64,000 nucleotides of DNA, from positions 2,787,501 through 2,851,500 of the forward strand of contig NZ_CP060393.1 in the NCBI RefSeq assembly GCF_014274685.1. Direction: 5' to 3'. The notes beneath the pieces are model-generated. The model worked only from the letters and a program-made list of their open reading frames with translations, searched no databases and was not told the DNA's origin. This document shows, in pieces, positions 27,210 to 35,654 of the stretch. This stretch comes from Edaphobacter sp. 4G125. Its GTDB lineage: Bacteria > Acidobacteriota > Terriglobia > Terriglobales > Acidobacteriaceae. Each line of letters begins with the position of its first letter. Position 1 is the stretch's first letter. The translations under genes were made by a program, and so were the position numbers.

Positions 27210-27691
27210 TGGCCCCGGCAATCTTTGGAACTCAGGCCGTCTTTGAGGCGTTTCCCGACGAGCCTGCCGTAAAGGCGCTCTCTCATCTCGCGACCGACGC
27301 CAAATTTGATCGCGGTGAGCTGACACTTACCGTCGCCCGCGAAAACATTGTCGCAGCCTGTCAGGCCGTGAAGCAGGCTGGGTATAACTTCTTCGAGGAT
27401 GTCACCGCCGTCGACTGGTATCCCTCGGAGCCCCGTTTTCAGGTCAGCTACAGCTTTCTCTCTCACGCTTTGAAGCGCCGCCTTCGCCTTGTAGTTCGCC
27501 TGGTCGGCGACGACGCCTCCCTCGACAGCATCACAGGGGCATGGCCTGCGGCGAACTTCTATGAACGCGAGGTCTTCGACCTCTTCGGCATTCACTTCGG
27601 CGGCCATCCCAACCTGCGCCGCATCATGATGCCTGAAGACTGGAAGGGCAACCCGCTGCGTAAAGACTACCCCGTGGAGGGCTACCGCTAA
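27209..27691 (+). CDS. nuoC: NADH-quinone oxidoreductase subunit C
   Basis: 30-kDa-type peripheral-arm subunit, here a separate 160-aa protein rather than a NuoCD fusion. The signature is EREVFDLFGIHFGGHPNLRRIMMPEDW, followed by NPLRKDYPVEGY. TAATG overlaps join it to nuoA and nuoD, so the three are tightly coupled. nuoB, which normally lies between A and C, is missing. Confidence 0.95.
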   Translation: MAPAIFGTQAVFEAFPDEPAVKALSHLATDAKFDRGELTLTVARENIVAACQAVKQAGYNFFEDVTAVDWYPSEPRFQVSYSFLSHALKRRLRLVVRLVGDDASLDSITGAWPAANFYEREVFDLFGIHFGGHPNLRRIMMPEDWKGNPLRKDYPVEGYR

Positions 27692-28950
27692 TGTCTCCTG
27701 TTGCCGCTCCTGACCAGATCATCCCCGGAATTGAAGACGTCGTCGCGGACGCCAATCTCCACAAGCATGGCACCGACCCCATCGCCGACCAGACGATGGT
27801 CATCAACATGGGGCCGCAGCACCCTTCGACCCACGGTGTGCTCCGCCTGGTGCTCGAGATCGACGGCGAAACCGTCGTCTCCCTGGCGCCCGATATCGGC
27901 TATCTGCATACCGGCATCGAGAAGACCTGCGAGGCAAAGTTCTACCAACAGGTTGTTCCGCTGACCGATCGCATCGACTATCTCTCGCCGATGACCAACA
28001 ACACGGCGTACGCTCTTGCAGTCGAAAAGCTGCTAGAGCTTGAGATTCCCGAAAAGGCCCAGTGGCTGCGCGTGCTCTTCAACGAGCTGATGCGCATTAA
28101 CTCGCACCTGGTCTGGCTGGGAACGCACGCGATGGACATCGGCGCTCTCACCGTCTTCCTCTACTGTTTCCGCGAGCGCGAGCAGCTAATGCGCATCTTC
28201 GAGGCCGTTAGCGGCCAGCGCATGATGACCAGCTATATCCGTATCGGCGGCGTCAGCCTTGAGCCACCTCTAGGCCTCTTCGAGGCGATCCGAGCCTTCC
28301 TCCTCGACTTCCCCTCGAAGATCGACCAGTACGAGTCGCTTCTCACAGGCAATCCCATTTGGATCAACCGTCTGAAGGGCGTGGGCTACATTACACCTGA
28401 AGATGCCATCGCCCTCGGCGTCTCCGGCCCTCCTCTACGTGCGGCTGGAATCGACTTCGACCTGCGCCGCGACATGCCGTACTCCAGCTACGAGAAGTTC
28501 CAGTTCAAGGTGCCGGTTACGACCGAAAGCGACGTCTGGGCACGCTATGTACTGCGCATGGAGGAGATGCGCGAATCGGTCAAAATCTGCCTGCAGGCGC
28601 TGGACGGCATGCCCGAAGGCCGCATCGTCGCCGACGCGCCGAAGATCATCCTGCCCGACCGTGAGCAGATGAAGACCCAGATGGAGTCGCTGATCCATCA
28701 CTTCAAGATTGTCACCGAGGGTTTTGCGGTTCCGGCCGGTGAAGCCACCAGCTCAGTAGAAGCGGCGCACGGCATGATGAATTACTACGTCGTCTCTGAC
28801 GGCACCGCCAAGCCTTATCGTGTGCACATGCGCAATGCTGACTTTGCAAATCTTCAGGCACTCGAGACCATGTGCAAAGGCAGGCTGCTCGCCGACGTTG
28901 TTGCAGTCATCGGTTCTCTCGACATCGTATTGGGAGCCATCGATCGCTAA
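27691..28950 (+). CDS. nuoD: NADH-quinone oxidoreductase subunit D
   Basis: 49-kDa-type subunit that forms the quinone site with NuoB. NMGPQHPSTHGVLRLVLEIDGE, DIGYLHTGIEKTCE and YLSPMTNNTAYALAVEKLL are signature stretches. His and Tyr of the quinone pocket lie in PQHPSTHG and MTSYIRIGG contexts. Length 419 aa with an N-terminal extension of about 35 residues before the conserved core. Its stop overlaps the start of a small hypothetical gene as TAATG. Confidence 0.96.
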   Translation: MSPVAAPDQIIPGIEDVVADANLHKHGTDPIADQTMVINMGPQHPSTHGVLRLVLEIDGETVVSLAPDIGYLHTGIEKTCEAKFYQQVVPLTDRIDYLSPMTNNTAYALAVEKLLELEIPEKAQWLRVLFNELMRINSHLVWLGTHAMDIGALTVFLYCFREREQLMRIFEAVSGQRMMTSYIRIGGVSLEPPLGLFEAIRAFLLDFPSKIDQYESLLTGNPIWINRLKGVGYITPEDAIALGVSGPPLRAAGIDFDLRRDMPYSSYEKFQFKVPVTTESDVWARYVLRMEEMRESVKICLQALDGMPEGRIVADAPKIILPDREQMKTQMESLIHHFKIVTEGFAVPAGEATSSVEAAHGMMNYYVVSDGTAKPYRVHMRNADFANLQALETMCKGRLLADVVAVIGSLDIVLGAIDR

Positions 28951-29330
28951 TGCCATTGCCTGTCATTCTGAGCGAAGAGAAGAATTCCTGTATCTCGCTA
29001 AGAACGACACCGAATTTGGAGGCAGTCCATATCAACGACCGACTCCATCATGAACTTTGGACCTCCTGGGCGTCGTTGCTTCGCTCCTACGCCGCCGCCC
29101 ATGGACTCAACAGCCGGCATCATGCAGTCGTCGAGGTCGGCGCAGACGAGATCACGCTTCGTGTCGCCAGTCGTTGGCTTCGTTTTACGCACGATCTCGC
29201 CGAAGGCAGCGAAGGAAATCGTTCTTCCTTTTCACTGGAAGAGGATGGAACGGTTAAACTGGATGGAAAGACACAGGAGATGGACCTTGCCGCCGAACAA
29301 CTGGCGCGGGAGATGATGCACAGTGAGTAA
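28950..29330 (+). CDS. Small hypothetical protein between nuoD and nuoE
   Basis: Open frame of 126 codons whose ATG overlaps the nuoD stop (TAATG) and whose end overlaps the nuoE start by eight bases. No family recognised. The first 17 or so residues are encoded by a dispersed repeat (28961-29000), so the original start may be the in-frame TTG at 29016. The core HELWTSWASLLRSYAAAHGL, AVVEVGADEITLRVASRWLRF and MDLAAEQLAREM looks like a compact alpha/beta protein with 2 beta strands. Its place in a complex I operon suggests an accessory role, but this is inference. Confidence 0.6.
   Translation: MPLPVILSEEKNSCISLRTTPNLEAVHINDRLHHELWTSWASLLRSYAAAHGLNSRHHAVVEVGADEITLRVASRWLRFTHDLAEGSEGNRSSFSLEEDGTVKLDGKTQEMDLAAEQLAREMMHSE
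28961..29000 (+). repeat. Dispersed acidobacterial repeat, copy 1
   Basis: TGTCATTCTGAGCGAAGAG followed by AAGAATTCCTGTATCTCGCT. Strings of this type recur between genes in acidobacterial genomes. Here it sits at the very start of the open frame after nuoD and would be translated. Related copies lie at 37640, 42985 and 45914. Confidence 0.65.
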
Positions 29331-29832
29331 GATCGCCAATTCAATCTTTACGCCCGAGACCGCAACGCGCTTCGACCACTTGGTCACGCTTTATCCGGTC
29401 AAGCGCTCCGCCCTCGTCCCCATGCTGCTCTACGCGCAGGACGAAGTTGGCTACGTCTCCGACGCCGTTGTCACCGAGATCGCCCAGCGGCTCGACCTGC
29501 TTGAGTTGGACGTCCGCAATGTGCTTTCGTACTACTCCATGCTCCGTACCAAGCCTGCGGGCAAGTACAACGTGCAGGTCTGTACCAATATCTCCTGTAT
29601 GTTGCGCGGCGGGTACGAGATTCTCGATCACTGCAAGCACAAGCTTGGTATCGGCCATAAAGAGGTCACCGCCGACAAGCTTTTCTCCCTTGAAGAGGTC
29701 GAATGCATCGGAGCCTGTTGCTGGGCGCCGGTCATGCAGGTCAATTATGACTTCCACGACAATCTCACCCCCGCCAAGGTCGACGACATTCTCGAGACCT
29801 ACCGCGCCGGCAAGGGAAAGGATGTGAAGTAA
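29323..29832 (+). CDS. nuoE: NADH-quinone oxidoreductase subunit E
   Basis: 24-kDa-type subunit carrying a [2Fe-2S] cluster (N1a) in the NADH module. Ligand cysteines lie in VQVCTNISCMLRGG and VECIGACCWAPVMQV. The start is GTG at 29323, overlapping the preceding ORF by eight bases. YYSMLRTKPAGKYNV is typical. Length 169 aa. Confidence 0.95.
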   Translation: MSKIANSIFTPETATRFDHLVTLYPVKRSALVPMLLYAQDEVGYVSDAVVTEIAQRLDLLELDVRNVLSYYSMLRTKPAGKYNVQVCTNISCMLRGGYEILDHCKHKLGIGHKEVTADKLFSLEEVECIGACCWAPVMQVNYDFHDNLTPAKVDDILETYRAGKGKDVK

Positions 29833-29834
29833 CC

Positions 29835-31151
29835 ATGCCGACCCTCGTCTCCCATCCCGATGAAGTGAAAGTCATCAGCCGCCGCTTCGGACAGGGCGCA
29901 GCCGATATCGACAAGTACCTCGAGCTCGACGGCTACAAGGCCATCCAGAAAGCAATCGCCGAAGGCCCGGATTGGGTCATCAATACCATGAAGGCTTCCG
30001 GCCTTCGCGGACGTGGCGGGGCTGGTTTCCCCACCGGTATGAAGTGGTCCTTCGTACCGAAGCAGTCGGAAAAGCCCAAGTATGTCCTCGTCAATGGCGA
30101 CGAGTCCGAACCCGGCACCTGCAAAGACCACGTCATCTTCCTGCATGATCCTCATGCGGTCATTGAAGGAACCATGATCGCCGGTCTCGCTATCGGCGCG
30201 AAAATGGGTTTTATCTATCTGCGCGGTGAGTACCGTTATCTCCTCAAGATCGTCGAAAAGGCCGTTGCCGACGCTTACTCCCGCGGCTTCCTGGGCAAAA
30301 ATATCTTCGGTTCGGGAGTCGACTTCGACATCGTGACCCAGTCCGGTGCAGGAGCCTACGAAGTGGGCGAAGAGTCTGCCCTCATGGAGTCCCTCGAAGG
30401 CAAGCGTGGTGTTCCCCGCATCAAGCCACCCTTCCCTGCTGTTGTCGGCCTCTACGGTGGCCCTACCGTCATCAATAATGCAGAGACGATCGCCTCCGCT
30501 CCGCACATCCTTCTGATGGGTGGCGAGGCATACGCCAAGATTGGCTCCGAGCGCAACGGCGGTACTCGCCTCTTCGGAATCTCCGGTCACGTGGAGCGCC
30601 CTGGTGTCTACGAGTTGCCCATGGGCTACAACCTCAAGAAGGCCATCTACGATGTCGCTGGCGGAGTGAAAGACGGCAAGAAACTCAAGGCTGTCGTTCC
30701 CGGGGGATCCTCCTGCCCGGTCCTGCTTCCCGAAGAGATCGACGTAGGGCTCGACTTCGACCAGATGGGCAAGGCGGGCACCATGCTCGGCTCTGGCGGC
30801 ATCGTGGTGCTGGACGAGACCGTTTCAATCGTCGAGTTTGCCCTGCGCACCATCGCCTTCTATCAGCACGAGTCCTGCGGTTGGTGCATCCCCTGCCGCG
30901 AGGGCACAGACTGGATCAAGAAGACCCTCACCCGTGTCTATAACGGCGGCGGTTCGAAGAAGGACGTAGCCAACGTTCAGTACCTTGCCGAAAACATGAT
31001 GGGCCGTACCTTCTGCCCACTCGGCGATGCTGCTGCTATGCCGACGCTCGGCTTCGTCAAGAAGTTCCGCAAAGAATTCGAAGACTACATTGAAGGCCAC
31101 AAGGCCGGAACCCCGATCATTACGGTCGAACAGCTCGTGGGAGCGCACTAA
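29835..31151 (+). CDS. nuoF: NADH-quinone oxidoreductase subunit F
   Basis: 51-kDa-type subunit that binds NADH and FMN and holds a [4Fe-4S] cluster. SGLRGRGGAGFPTGMKWSFVP and VNGDESEPGTCKDH form the FMN site; cluster ligands are ESCGWCIPCREG and a later Cys in TFCPLGDAA. Length 438 aa. It starts two bases after nuoE and overlaps nuoG by one base as TAATG. Confidence 0.96.
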   Translation: MPTLVSHPDEVKVISRRFGQGAADIDKYLELDGYKAIQKAIAEGPDWVINTMKASGLRGRGGAGFPTGMKWSFVPKQSEKPKYVLVNGDESEPGTCKDHVIFLHDPHAVIEGTMIAGLAIGAKMGFIYLRGEYRYLLKIVEKAVADAYSRGFLGKNIFGSGVDFDIVTQSGAGAYEVGEESALMESLEGKRGVPRIKPPFPAVVGLYGGPTVINNAETIASAPHILLMGGEAYAKIGSERNGGTRLFGISGHVERPGVYELPMGYNLKKAIYDVAGGVKDGKKLKAVVPGGSSCPVLLPEEIDVGLDFDQMGKAGTMLGSGGIVVLDETVSIVEFALRTIAFYQHESCGWCIPCREGTDWIKKTLTRVYNGGGSKKDVANVQYLAENMMGRTFCPLGDAAAMPTLGFVKKFRKEFEDYIEGHKAGTPIITVEQLVGAH

Positions 31152-33538
31152 TGCCAGACGTAACCCTCACCGTAGACGGCAAACAACTCACCGCCCCGGC
31201 GGGCACTCTGCTCATCGATGCCTGCAAGGCTGCTGGCATCGAAGTCCCCGCCTTCTGCTACTACCCGGGACTCTCACTTCAAGCCGCCTGCCGCATGTGT
31301 GTCGTCCGCATCGAGAAGATGCCCAAGCTCCAGACCGCCTGCACCACACCGGTCGCCGAGGGCATGGTCGTCCAGACCGAGACCCCAGAAATAGCCCAGG
31401 CCCGCAAGGCCACCCTTCAGCTCCTTCTCGGCAATCATCCTCTCGACTGCCCTGTCTGCGACGCAGGCGGCGAGTGTGAACTGCAGGACATGACCTTCAA
31501 GTACGGCGCAGGTGAGAGCCTCTACGCCGAGGCTAAGAACCACCGCGAAGAGCAGCAGTGGTCACCTGTGGTCTACTTCGACCGTCCCCGCTGCATTCTC
31601 TGCTACCGCTGTGTTCGCATGTGCGGCGAAGGCATGGACGTCTTCGCGCTTGGCATCCAGAATCGCGGGTCGTCTGCGGTGATTGCTCCCAACATCCCTG
31701 CCCAACTGTCGCCTGATAACCTCGCGCACCTTGACTGCGAGCAGTGCGGCATGTGCATCGATGCCTGCCCTGTCGGCGCTCTGACTTCGGGCACCTATCG
31801 GTACAAGACTCGCCCGTGGGAGATGAATCACGTCGCCACCGTCTGCACCCATTGCGGAGACGGCTGCAAGACCACTCTCGGGGTCCGCTCCACGACTGAC
31901 GGAGCAGAGATCATCCGCGGAGATAATCGCGACAAGAGCGGCATCAACGGTGACTTCCTCTGCAACAAAGGCCGTTACGCTTTCGACTTCGCCAACTCCG
32001 CAGACCGCATCACCACGCCGCTTATCCGCCAGTCCAATGGCGAGCTCAAGCCTGTCTCCTGGGAAGAGGCCTTTACCCACACCGGCAAAAAGCTGCGCGA
32101 GCTGCGTGATGCCCGCGGTGGCAAGTCCATCGGCGTGATCGGCGGCAATCGCCTCACCAACGAAGAGGCCTACCTGCTGCAGAAGTTCGCCCGGACTGTG
32201 CTCGGCACCAACAATATTGATCACCATCGCACCGCCGACTACGTCACCTTCGCCCAGGCGCTCGCAGGCCAGAAGGGCCGTACCGCTTCATGGCGCGATA
32301 CGCAGAACTTCCCGGCCGTCCTCGTCGTAGGAGGAGATCCCACCAACCAGGCTCCCGGAACAGCGTGGAATCTTCGTACCGACGTCCGCCTGAACAAGGC
32401 GCGCCTCTACGTTGCCAACACCGCAGAAATCAAGCTCCGCCGTCAGGCCAAGGCCTTCCTCCAACTCGCTCCCTTTGGCTATGGCACACTTGCTGCCTAT
32501 CTCGCAGGCGATGCCGCTTCGGCCTCCAACACTGCATCTGACGCAAACGCACTCTCCGACTTCCGCGATGCGGTCAAAGCAGAGGAAAAGCTTCTCATTC
32601 TCATCGGTTCAGAGTTCCGTGGAGCCGACCTCAAGCGTCTCATCGACTTCGGCCTCACCATCCCCGGCGCAAAGTTTGCCCTGCTCTCCGACTACGCAAA
32701 CTCCCGTGGAGCAGCGGACATGGGTCTGCTGCCCGACATGCTCCCCGGCTATACGCCGATTGCGAATCCCGGGCCCTTTGCTGAATACTCCATTCCCACC
32801 GAACCCGGCCTCGATATGCTTCAGATCTTTGAAGCGGCCGGCCGCGGCGAGCTCTCGACACTCTATGTCGTCAACTCCAATCCGGTTGCGCGCTATAACG
32901 TCGATCCCGCCGCGCTCAAAGACACCTTCGTTGTCGTGCAGGAGATGTTCATGACGGAGACCGCGCAGCTGGCCGATGTCATTCTTCCCGCTGCGAACCT
33001 CTATGAGAAGTCGGGTTCCGTCACCAACAGCTATGGCGACCTCCAGCTTGTGCAAAAGGCCGGTGACCGCGCCGGGGTCCGTACTGATTTCGAGATGATC
33101 GTTCGTGTTGCTGACAAGATGGGTGCCGATGTCCACGCCCTCGTTCCCTTCGGCAAGAGCACGCCAGGGACCCGAGCCGACATGGGCCAGAGCCGTGGCG
33201 CACAGGCAGGCGAGGCCGACCGTCACGCTGTCTGGCTCACCGCGAACAATCTTGAGCCGAAGCTTTCGCCGTTCGATCCCTTTGCCATCCTCGACGAGAT
33301 CCAACGTCTCGTCCCTGGATACAACTTGCTTCGCCTGCAGCTTCTCAGCGGAAACGACCAGCACCTTGAACCTGCGGCTGCTCCCTCCGCTGCCTCCAAT
33401 CGCCGCGATCTTGTGCTTCCCTCCGGCGACACTTTATTCACCTCAGGAACCCTGGGCCGCTTCTCGCCCATGCTGAACGATGTGCGGCAGTTTCAGGCCA
33501 GTGAACCACTGATCCAGATCCACACCGCAGCCGAATGA
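31151..33538 (+). CDS. nuoG: NADH-quinone oxidoreductase subunit G
   Basis: 75-kDa-type subunit, 795 aa. The N-terminal ferredoxin domain has CYYPGLSLQAACRMC ([2Fe-2S]), then NHPLDCPVCDAGGECELQ, CILCYRCVRMCGE and CEQCGMCIDACPVGAL ([4Fe-4S] clusters). CTHCGDGC with a later FLCNKG matches the extra N7 cluster seen in E. coli-type NuoG. The remaining 550 residues form a molybdopterin-oxidoreductase-like domain without evidence of bound molybdenum. It is followed by nuoH after 29 bases. Confidence 0.96.
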   Translation: MPDVTLTVDGKQLTAPAGTLLIDACKAAGIEVPAFCYYPGLSLQAACRMCVVRIEKMPKLQTACTTPVAEGMVVQTETPEIAQARKATLQLLLGNHPLDCPVCDAGGECELQDMTFKYGAGESLYAEAKNHREEQQWSPVVYFDRPRCILCYRCVRMCGEGMDVFALGIQNRGSSAVIAPNIPAQLSPDNLAHLDCEQCGMCIDACPVGALTSGTYRYKTRPWEMNHVATVCTHCGDGCKTTLGVRSTTDGAEIIRGDNRDKSGINGDFLCNKGRYAFDFANSADRITTPLIRQSNGELKPVSWEEAFTHTGKKLRELRDARGGKSIGVIGGNRLTNEEAYLLQKFARTVLGTNNIDHHRTADYVTFAQALAGQKGRTASWRDTQNFPAVLVVGGDPTNQAPGTAWNLRTDVRLNKARLYVANTAEIKLRRQAKAFLQLAPFGYGTLAAYLAGDAASASNTASDANALSDFRDAVKAEEKLLILIGSEFRGADLKRLIDFGLTIPGAKFALLSDYANSRGAADMGLLPDMLPGYTPIANPGPFAEYSIPTEPGLDMLQIFEAAGRGELSTLYVVNSNPVARYNVDPAALKDTFVVVQEMFMTETAQLADVILPAANLYEKSGSVTNSYGDLQLVQKAGDRAGVRTDFEMIVRVADKMGADVHALVPFGKSTPGTRADMGQSRGAQAGEADRHAVWLTANNLEPKLSPFDPFAILDEIQRLVPGYNLLRLQLLSGNDQHLEPAAAPSAASNRRDLVLPSGDTLFTSGTLGRFSPMLNDVRQFQASEPLIQIHTAAE

Positions 33539-33567
33539 CACTGAACCAGGAGTAAGAGTAAAAAACC

Positions 33568-34626
33568 GTGAGCCACCTCACCGACTTCCAGACATTCCTG
33601 CTGCTCTCGATCCTCAAGATCGTCGTCGTGCTCGTCATCACCTTGACGGCCGTCGCCTACACGGTTCTTCTCGAGCGCAAGGTTCTCGGCCGTATGCAGA
33701 ATCGCTGGGGTCCTTCTCGCGTCGGTCCCTTCGGCCTGCTCCAACCTCTCGCCGACGGCATCAAGTTGTTCCTCAAAGAAGACCTCATGCCCATGGCCTC
33801 TGAGCGTCCGCTCTTCCTCATCGCTCCCATCATTGCGCTCACCTGCGCGCTCATCTCCATCGCTGTCGTTCCCTTCGGCGCAGTCACCCATGTCGCCGGC
33901 GTGGACATGTTCGCCATCTCCGACATCAACATCGGCCTTTTGGTGATCCTCGGCATCACCTCCATCGGCGTCTATGGAATCGCCCTCTCTGGCTGGTCGT
34001 CCAACAACAAGTTCGCTCTGCTCGGCTCGTTACGCGCAACTTCACAGGTCATCAGCTACGAGCTTGCTCTCGGCCTCTCGCTGGTTGGCGTTGTCCTTCG
34101 CGCCGGTTCGCTTCGCCTTCGTGACATCGTCGACAGCCAGGCTGGACATGGCATGCTCTCCTGGAACCTCTTCGGCGGCTTCCAGTTCGTCGCCTTCTTC
34201 ATTTACCTCATGGCGGCCTATGCCGAGACCAACCGCGCTCCCTTCGACCTCCCCGAGGCCGAGTCCGAGCTCGTCGCCGGATACCACACCGAGTACTCCT
34301 CCATGAAGTTCGCCATGTTCTTCATGGCCGAATACGCCAACATGATCACCGTCGCCTGCGTCGCGACTCTGCTCTTCCTCGGTGGCCCTACCAGTCCCTT
34401 CGGAAATCTGCTGCCGACGCCCTCGAACGTGATCATCGCAGCGATTCTTCCGGTCTTCTGGTTCGTCGTCAAAGTCTTCGCGTTTCTCTTGCTTTACATC
34501 TGGGTCCGGGCCACGCTGCCTCGCTTCCGTTACGACCAGCTCATGGCTTTTGGCTGGAAGTTTCTGCTTCCAGTCGCGATCCTCAACATTCTTGCTACCA
34601 GCCTCGTCCTCGCACTCAAGGGATGA
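33568..34626 (+). CDS. nuoH: NADH-quinone oxidoreductase subunit H
   Basis: Eight-helix membrane subunit joining the quinone cavity to the proton pumps. LERKVLGRMQNRWGPSRVGPFGLLQPLADGIKL is the conserved first loop (motif shown in parts: ERKVLGRMQ and GPFGLLQPLADG). AETNRAPFDLPEAESELVAGY is the quinone-site loop. The start is GTG at 33568. Length 352 aa. The next gene is nuoJ; the expected nuoI is not in the 96-base gap. Confidence 0.96.
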   Translation: MSHLTDFQTFLLLSILKIVVVLVITLTAVAYTVLLERKVLGRMQNRWGPSRVGPFGLLQPLADGIKLFLKEDLMPMASERPLFLIAPIIALTCALISIAVVPFGAVTHVAGVDMFAISDINIGLLVILGITSIGVYGIALSGWSSNNKFALLGSLRATSQVISYELALGLSLVGVVLRAGSLRLRDIVDSQAGHGMLSWNLFGGFQFVAFFIYLMAAYAETNRAPFDLPEAESELVAGYHTEYSSMKFAMFFMAEYANMITVACVATLLFLGGPTSPFGNLLPTPSNVIIAAILPVFWFVVKVFAFLLLYIWVRATLPRFRYDQLMAFGWKFLLPVAILNILATSLVLALKG

Positions 34627-34634
34627 GCCCAACG

Positions 34635-34660
34635 CTACCTGCTTTACAATCAACAGGTAG
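34635..34660 (+). terminator. Hairpin in the nuoH-nuoJ gap
   Basis: CTACCTG at 34635-34641 pairs with CAGGTAG at 34654-34660 across a 12-base loop. No T-run follows, so it is unlikely to stop transcription fully and may be an mRNA processing or stability element. It sits where nuoI lies in most nuo operons. Confidence 0.35.
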
Positions 34661-34722
34661 CCCGAAAATTCGCGTAGTCTCAATGATTCAAGCGATTCAC
34701 TGAACCGAATCCGCGGAGCATC

Positions 34723-35229
34723 ATGCAACTGGCACTGTTCATTATCTTTGGTCTGCTCGCCGTCGCCGGAGCCGTCAACTTCCTGCTGCAGCGGCACCCT
34801 ATCAATTCGGCGCTTTCACTCGTCGTCGTCATGATGTCGCTGGCGGTCCTCTACTGGTCACTCGGAGCCGAGTTCCTCGCCGCTGCCCAGGTCATCGTCT
34901 ACTCCGGAGCCGTCATGGTGCTCTTCGTTTTTGTCGTCATGTTGTTGAACGCTGGCGAAGAAGAACGCACCCACGGCAGTCGCGCGGCCTATCTCGCTGG
35001 AGTTCCCGGAGCGGCAGCCGTCTTCTGTCTGCTGAGCTTCGTCTTCCTCACGAACAGCAAGGCCTTCGGTTCAACCGATATCACCAGCCACCTCACCCAC
35101 GCGGTCAATAATATCGCTGAGATTTCGCAGGTGCTCTTCAAGGACCTCCTGCTTCCCTTCGAGGTCACCAGCATTCTGATCCTCGTGGCCATCCTTGGAG
35201 CCGTCGTGCTCGCGCGAAAGGAGCAGTAA
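34723..35229 (+). CDS. nuoJ: NADH-quinone oxidoreductase subunit J
   Basis: Five-helix membrane subunit, 168 aa. [51 protein letters not shown] (signature parts: [19 protein letters not shown]) includes the pi-bulge helix 3. The C-terminal helix ends in [13 protein letters not shown]. The stop overlaps the start of a 35-codon ORF as TAATG. Confidence 0.95.
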   Translation: MQLALFIIFGLLAVAGAVNFLLQRHPINSALSLVVVMMSLAVLYWSLGAEFLAAAQVIVYSGAVMVLFVFVVMLLNAGEEERTHGSRAAYLAGVPGAAAVFCLLSFVFLTNSKAFGSTDITSHLTHAVNNIAEISQVLFKDLLLPFEVTSILILVAILGAVVLARKEQ

Positions 35230-35336
35230 TGCACATTCAGATGAACCATTTCGTGCCAGTCTTCACTGCCTTTATCGCCGCCGGCATCTGCATCCGCGCA
35301 GCAGTACGCAAACAGAGGAGGGGGAATATAAAATGA
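35229..35336 (+). CDS. Coupled 35-residue membrane mini-ORF between nuoJ and nuoK
   Basis: ATG at 35229 overlaps the nuoJ stop (TAATG) and TGA at 35334 overlaps the nuoK start (ATGA). The peptide has a short hydrophobic segment, [14 protein letters not shown], then a basic tail ([13 protein letters not shown]). The nuoK ribosome site AGAGGAGGGGG lies inside its last codons, so translation through it could govern nuoK. It may be a real micro-subunit or only a coupling ORF. No homologue is recognised. Confidence 0.5.
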   Translation: MHIQMNHFVPVFTAFIAAGICIRAAVRKQRRGNIK

Positions 35337-35638
35337 CCGTCCCGATTTCCTATTACCTGATCCTCGCCGCCATTCTCTTCTGCGTCGGCGTTGCCAGCTT
35401 CCTCATCAAGCGCAACATTATCACCATCTTCATGTCGATTGAGCTGATGCTCAACGCCGTAAACCTTACCTTTGTCGCCTTTGCGCACATGTGGCACCAG
35501 ATCACCGGACAGATCTTCGTCTTCTTCGTCATGGTGGTTGCCGCAGCCGAGGCAGCCGTCGGGCTGGCCATCATTATCGCGATCTTCCGTACCCGCCAGA
35601 CCCTCAACGTCGACCAGGTCAATTTGCTCAAGAATTAA
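35333..35638 (+). CDS. nuoK: NADH-quinone oxidoreductase subunit K
   Basis: Three-helix MrpC-like subunit of 101 aa. [23 protein letters not shown] carries the conserved Glu in helix 2, and [15 protein letters not shown] the second conserved Glu. The ATG at 35333 has AGAGGAGGGGG 8-10 bases upstream. The open frame continues upstream to 35195, but those residues are read out of nuoJ and are not part of the protein. Confidence 0.96.
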   Translation: MTVPISYYLILAAILFCVGVASFLIKRNIITIFMSIELMLNAVNLTFVAFAHMWHQITGQIFVFFVMVVAAAEAAVGLAIIIAIFRTRQTLNVDQVNLLKN

Positions 35639-35654
35639 GGACACGAGACTCGAG

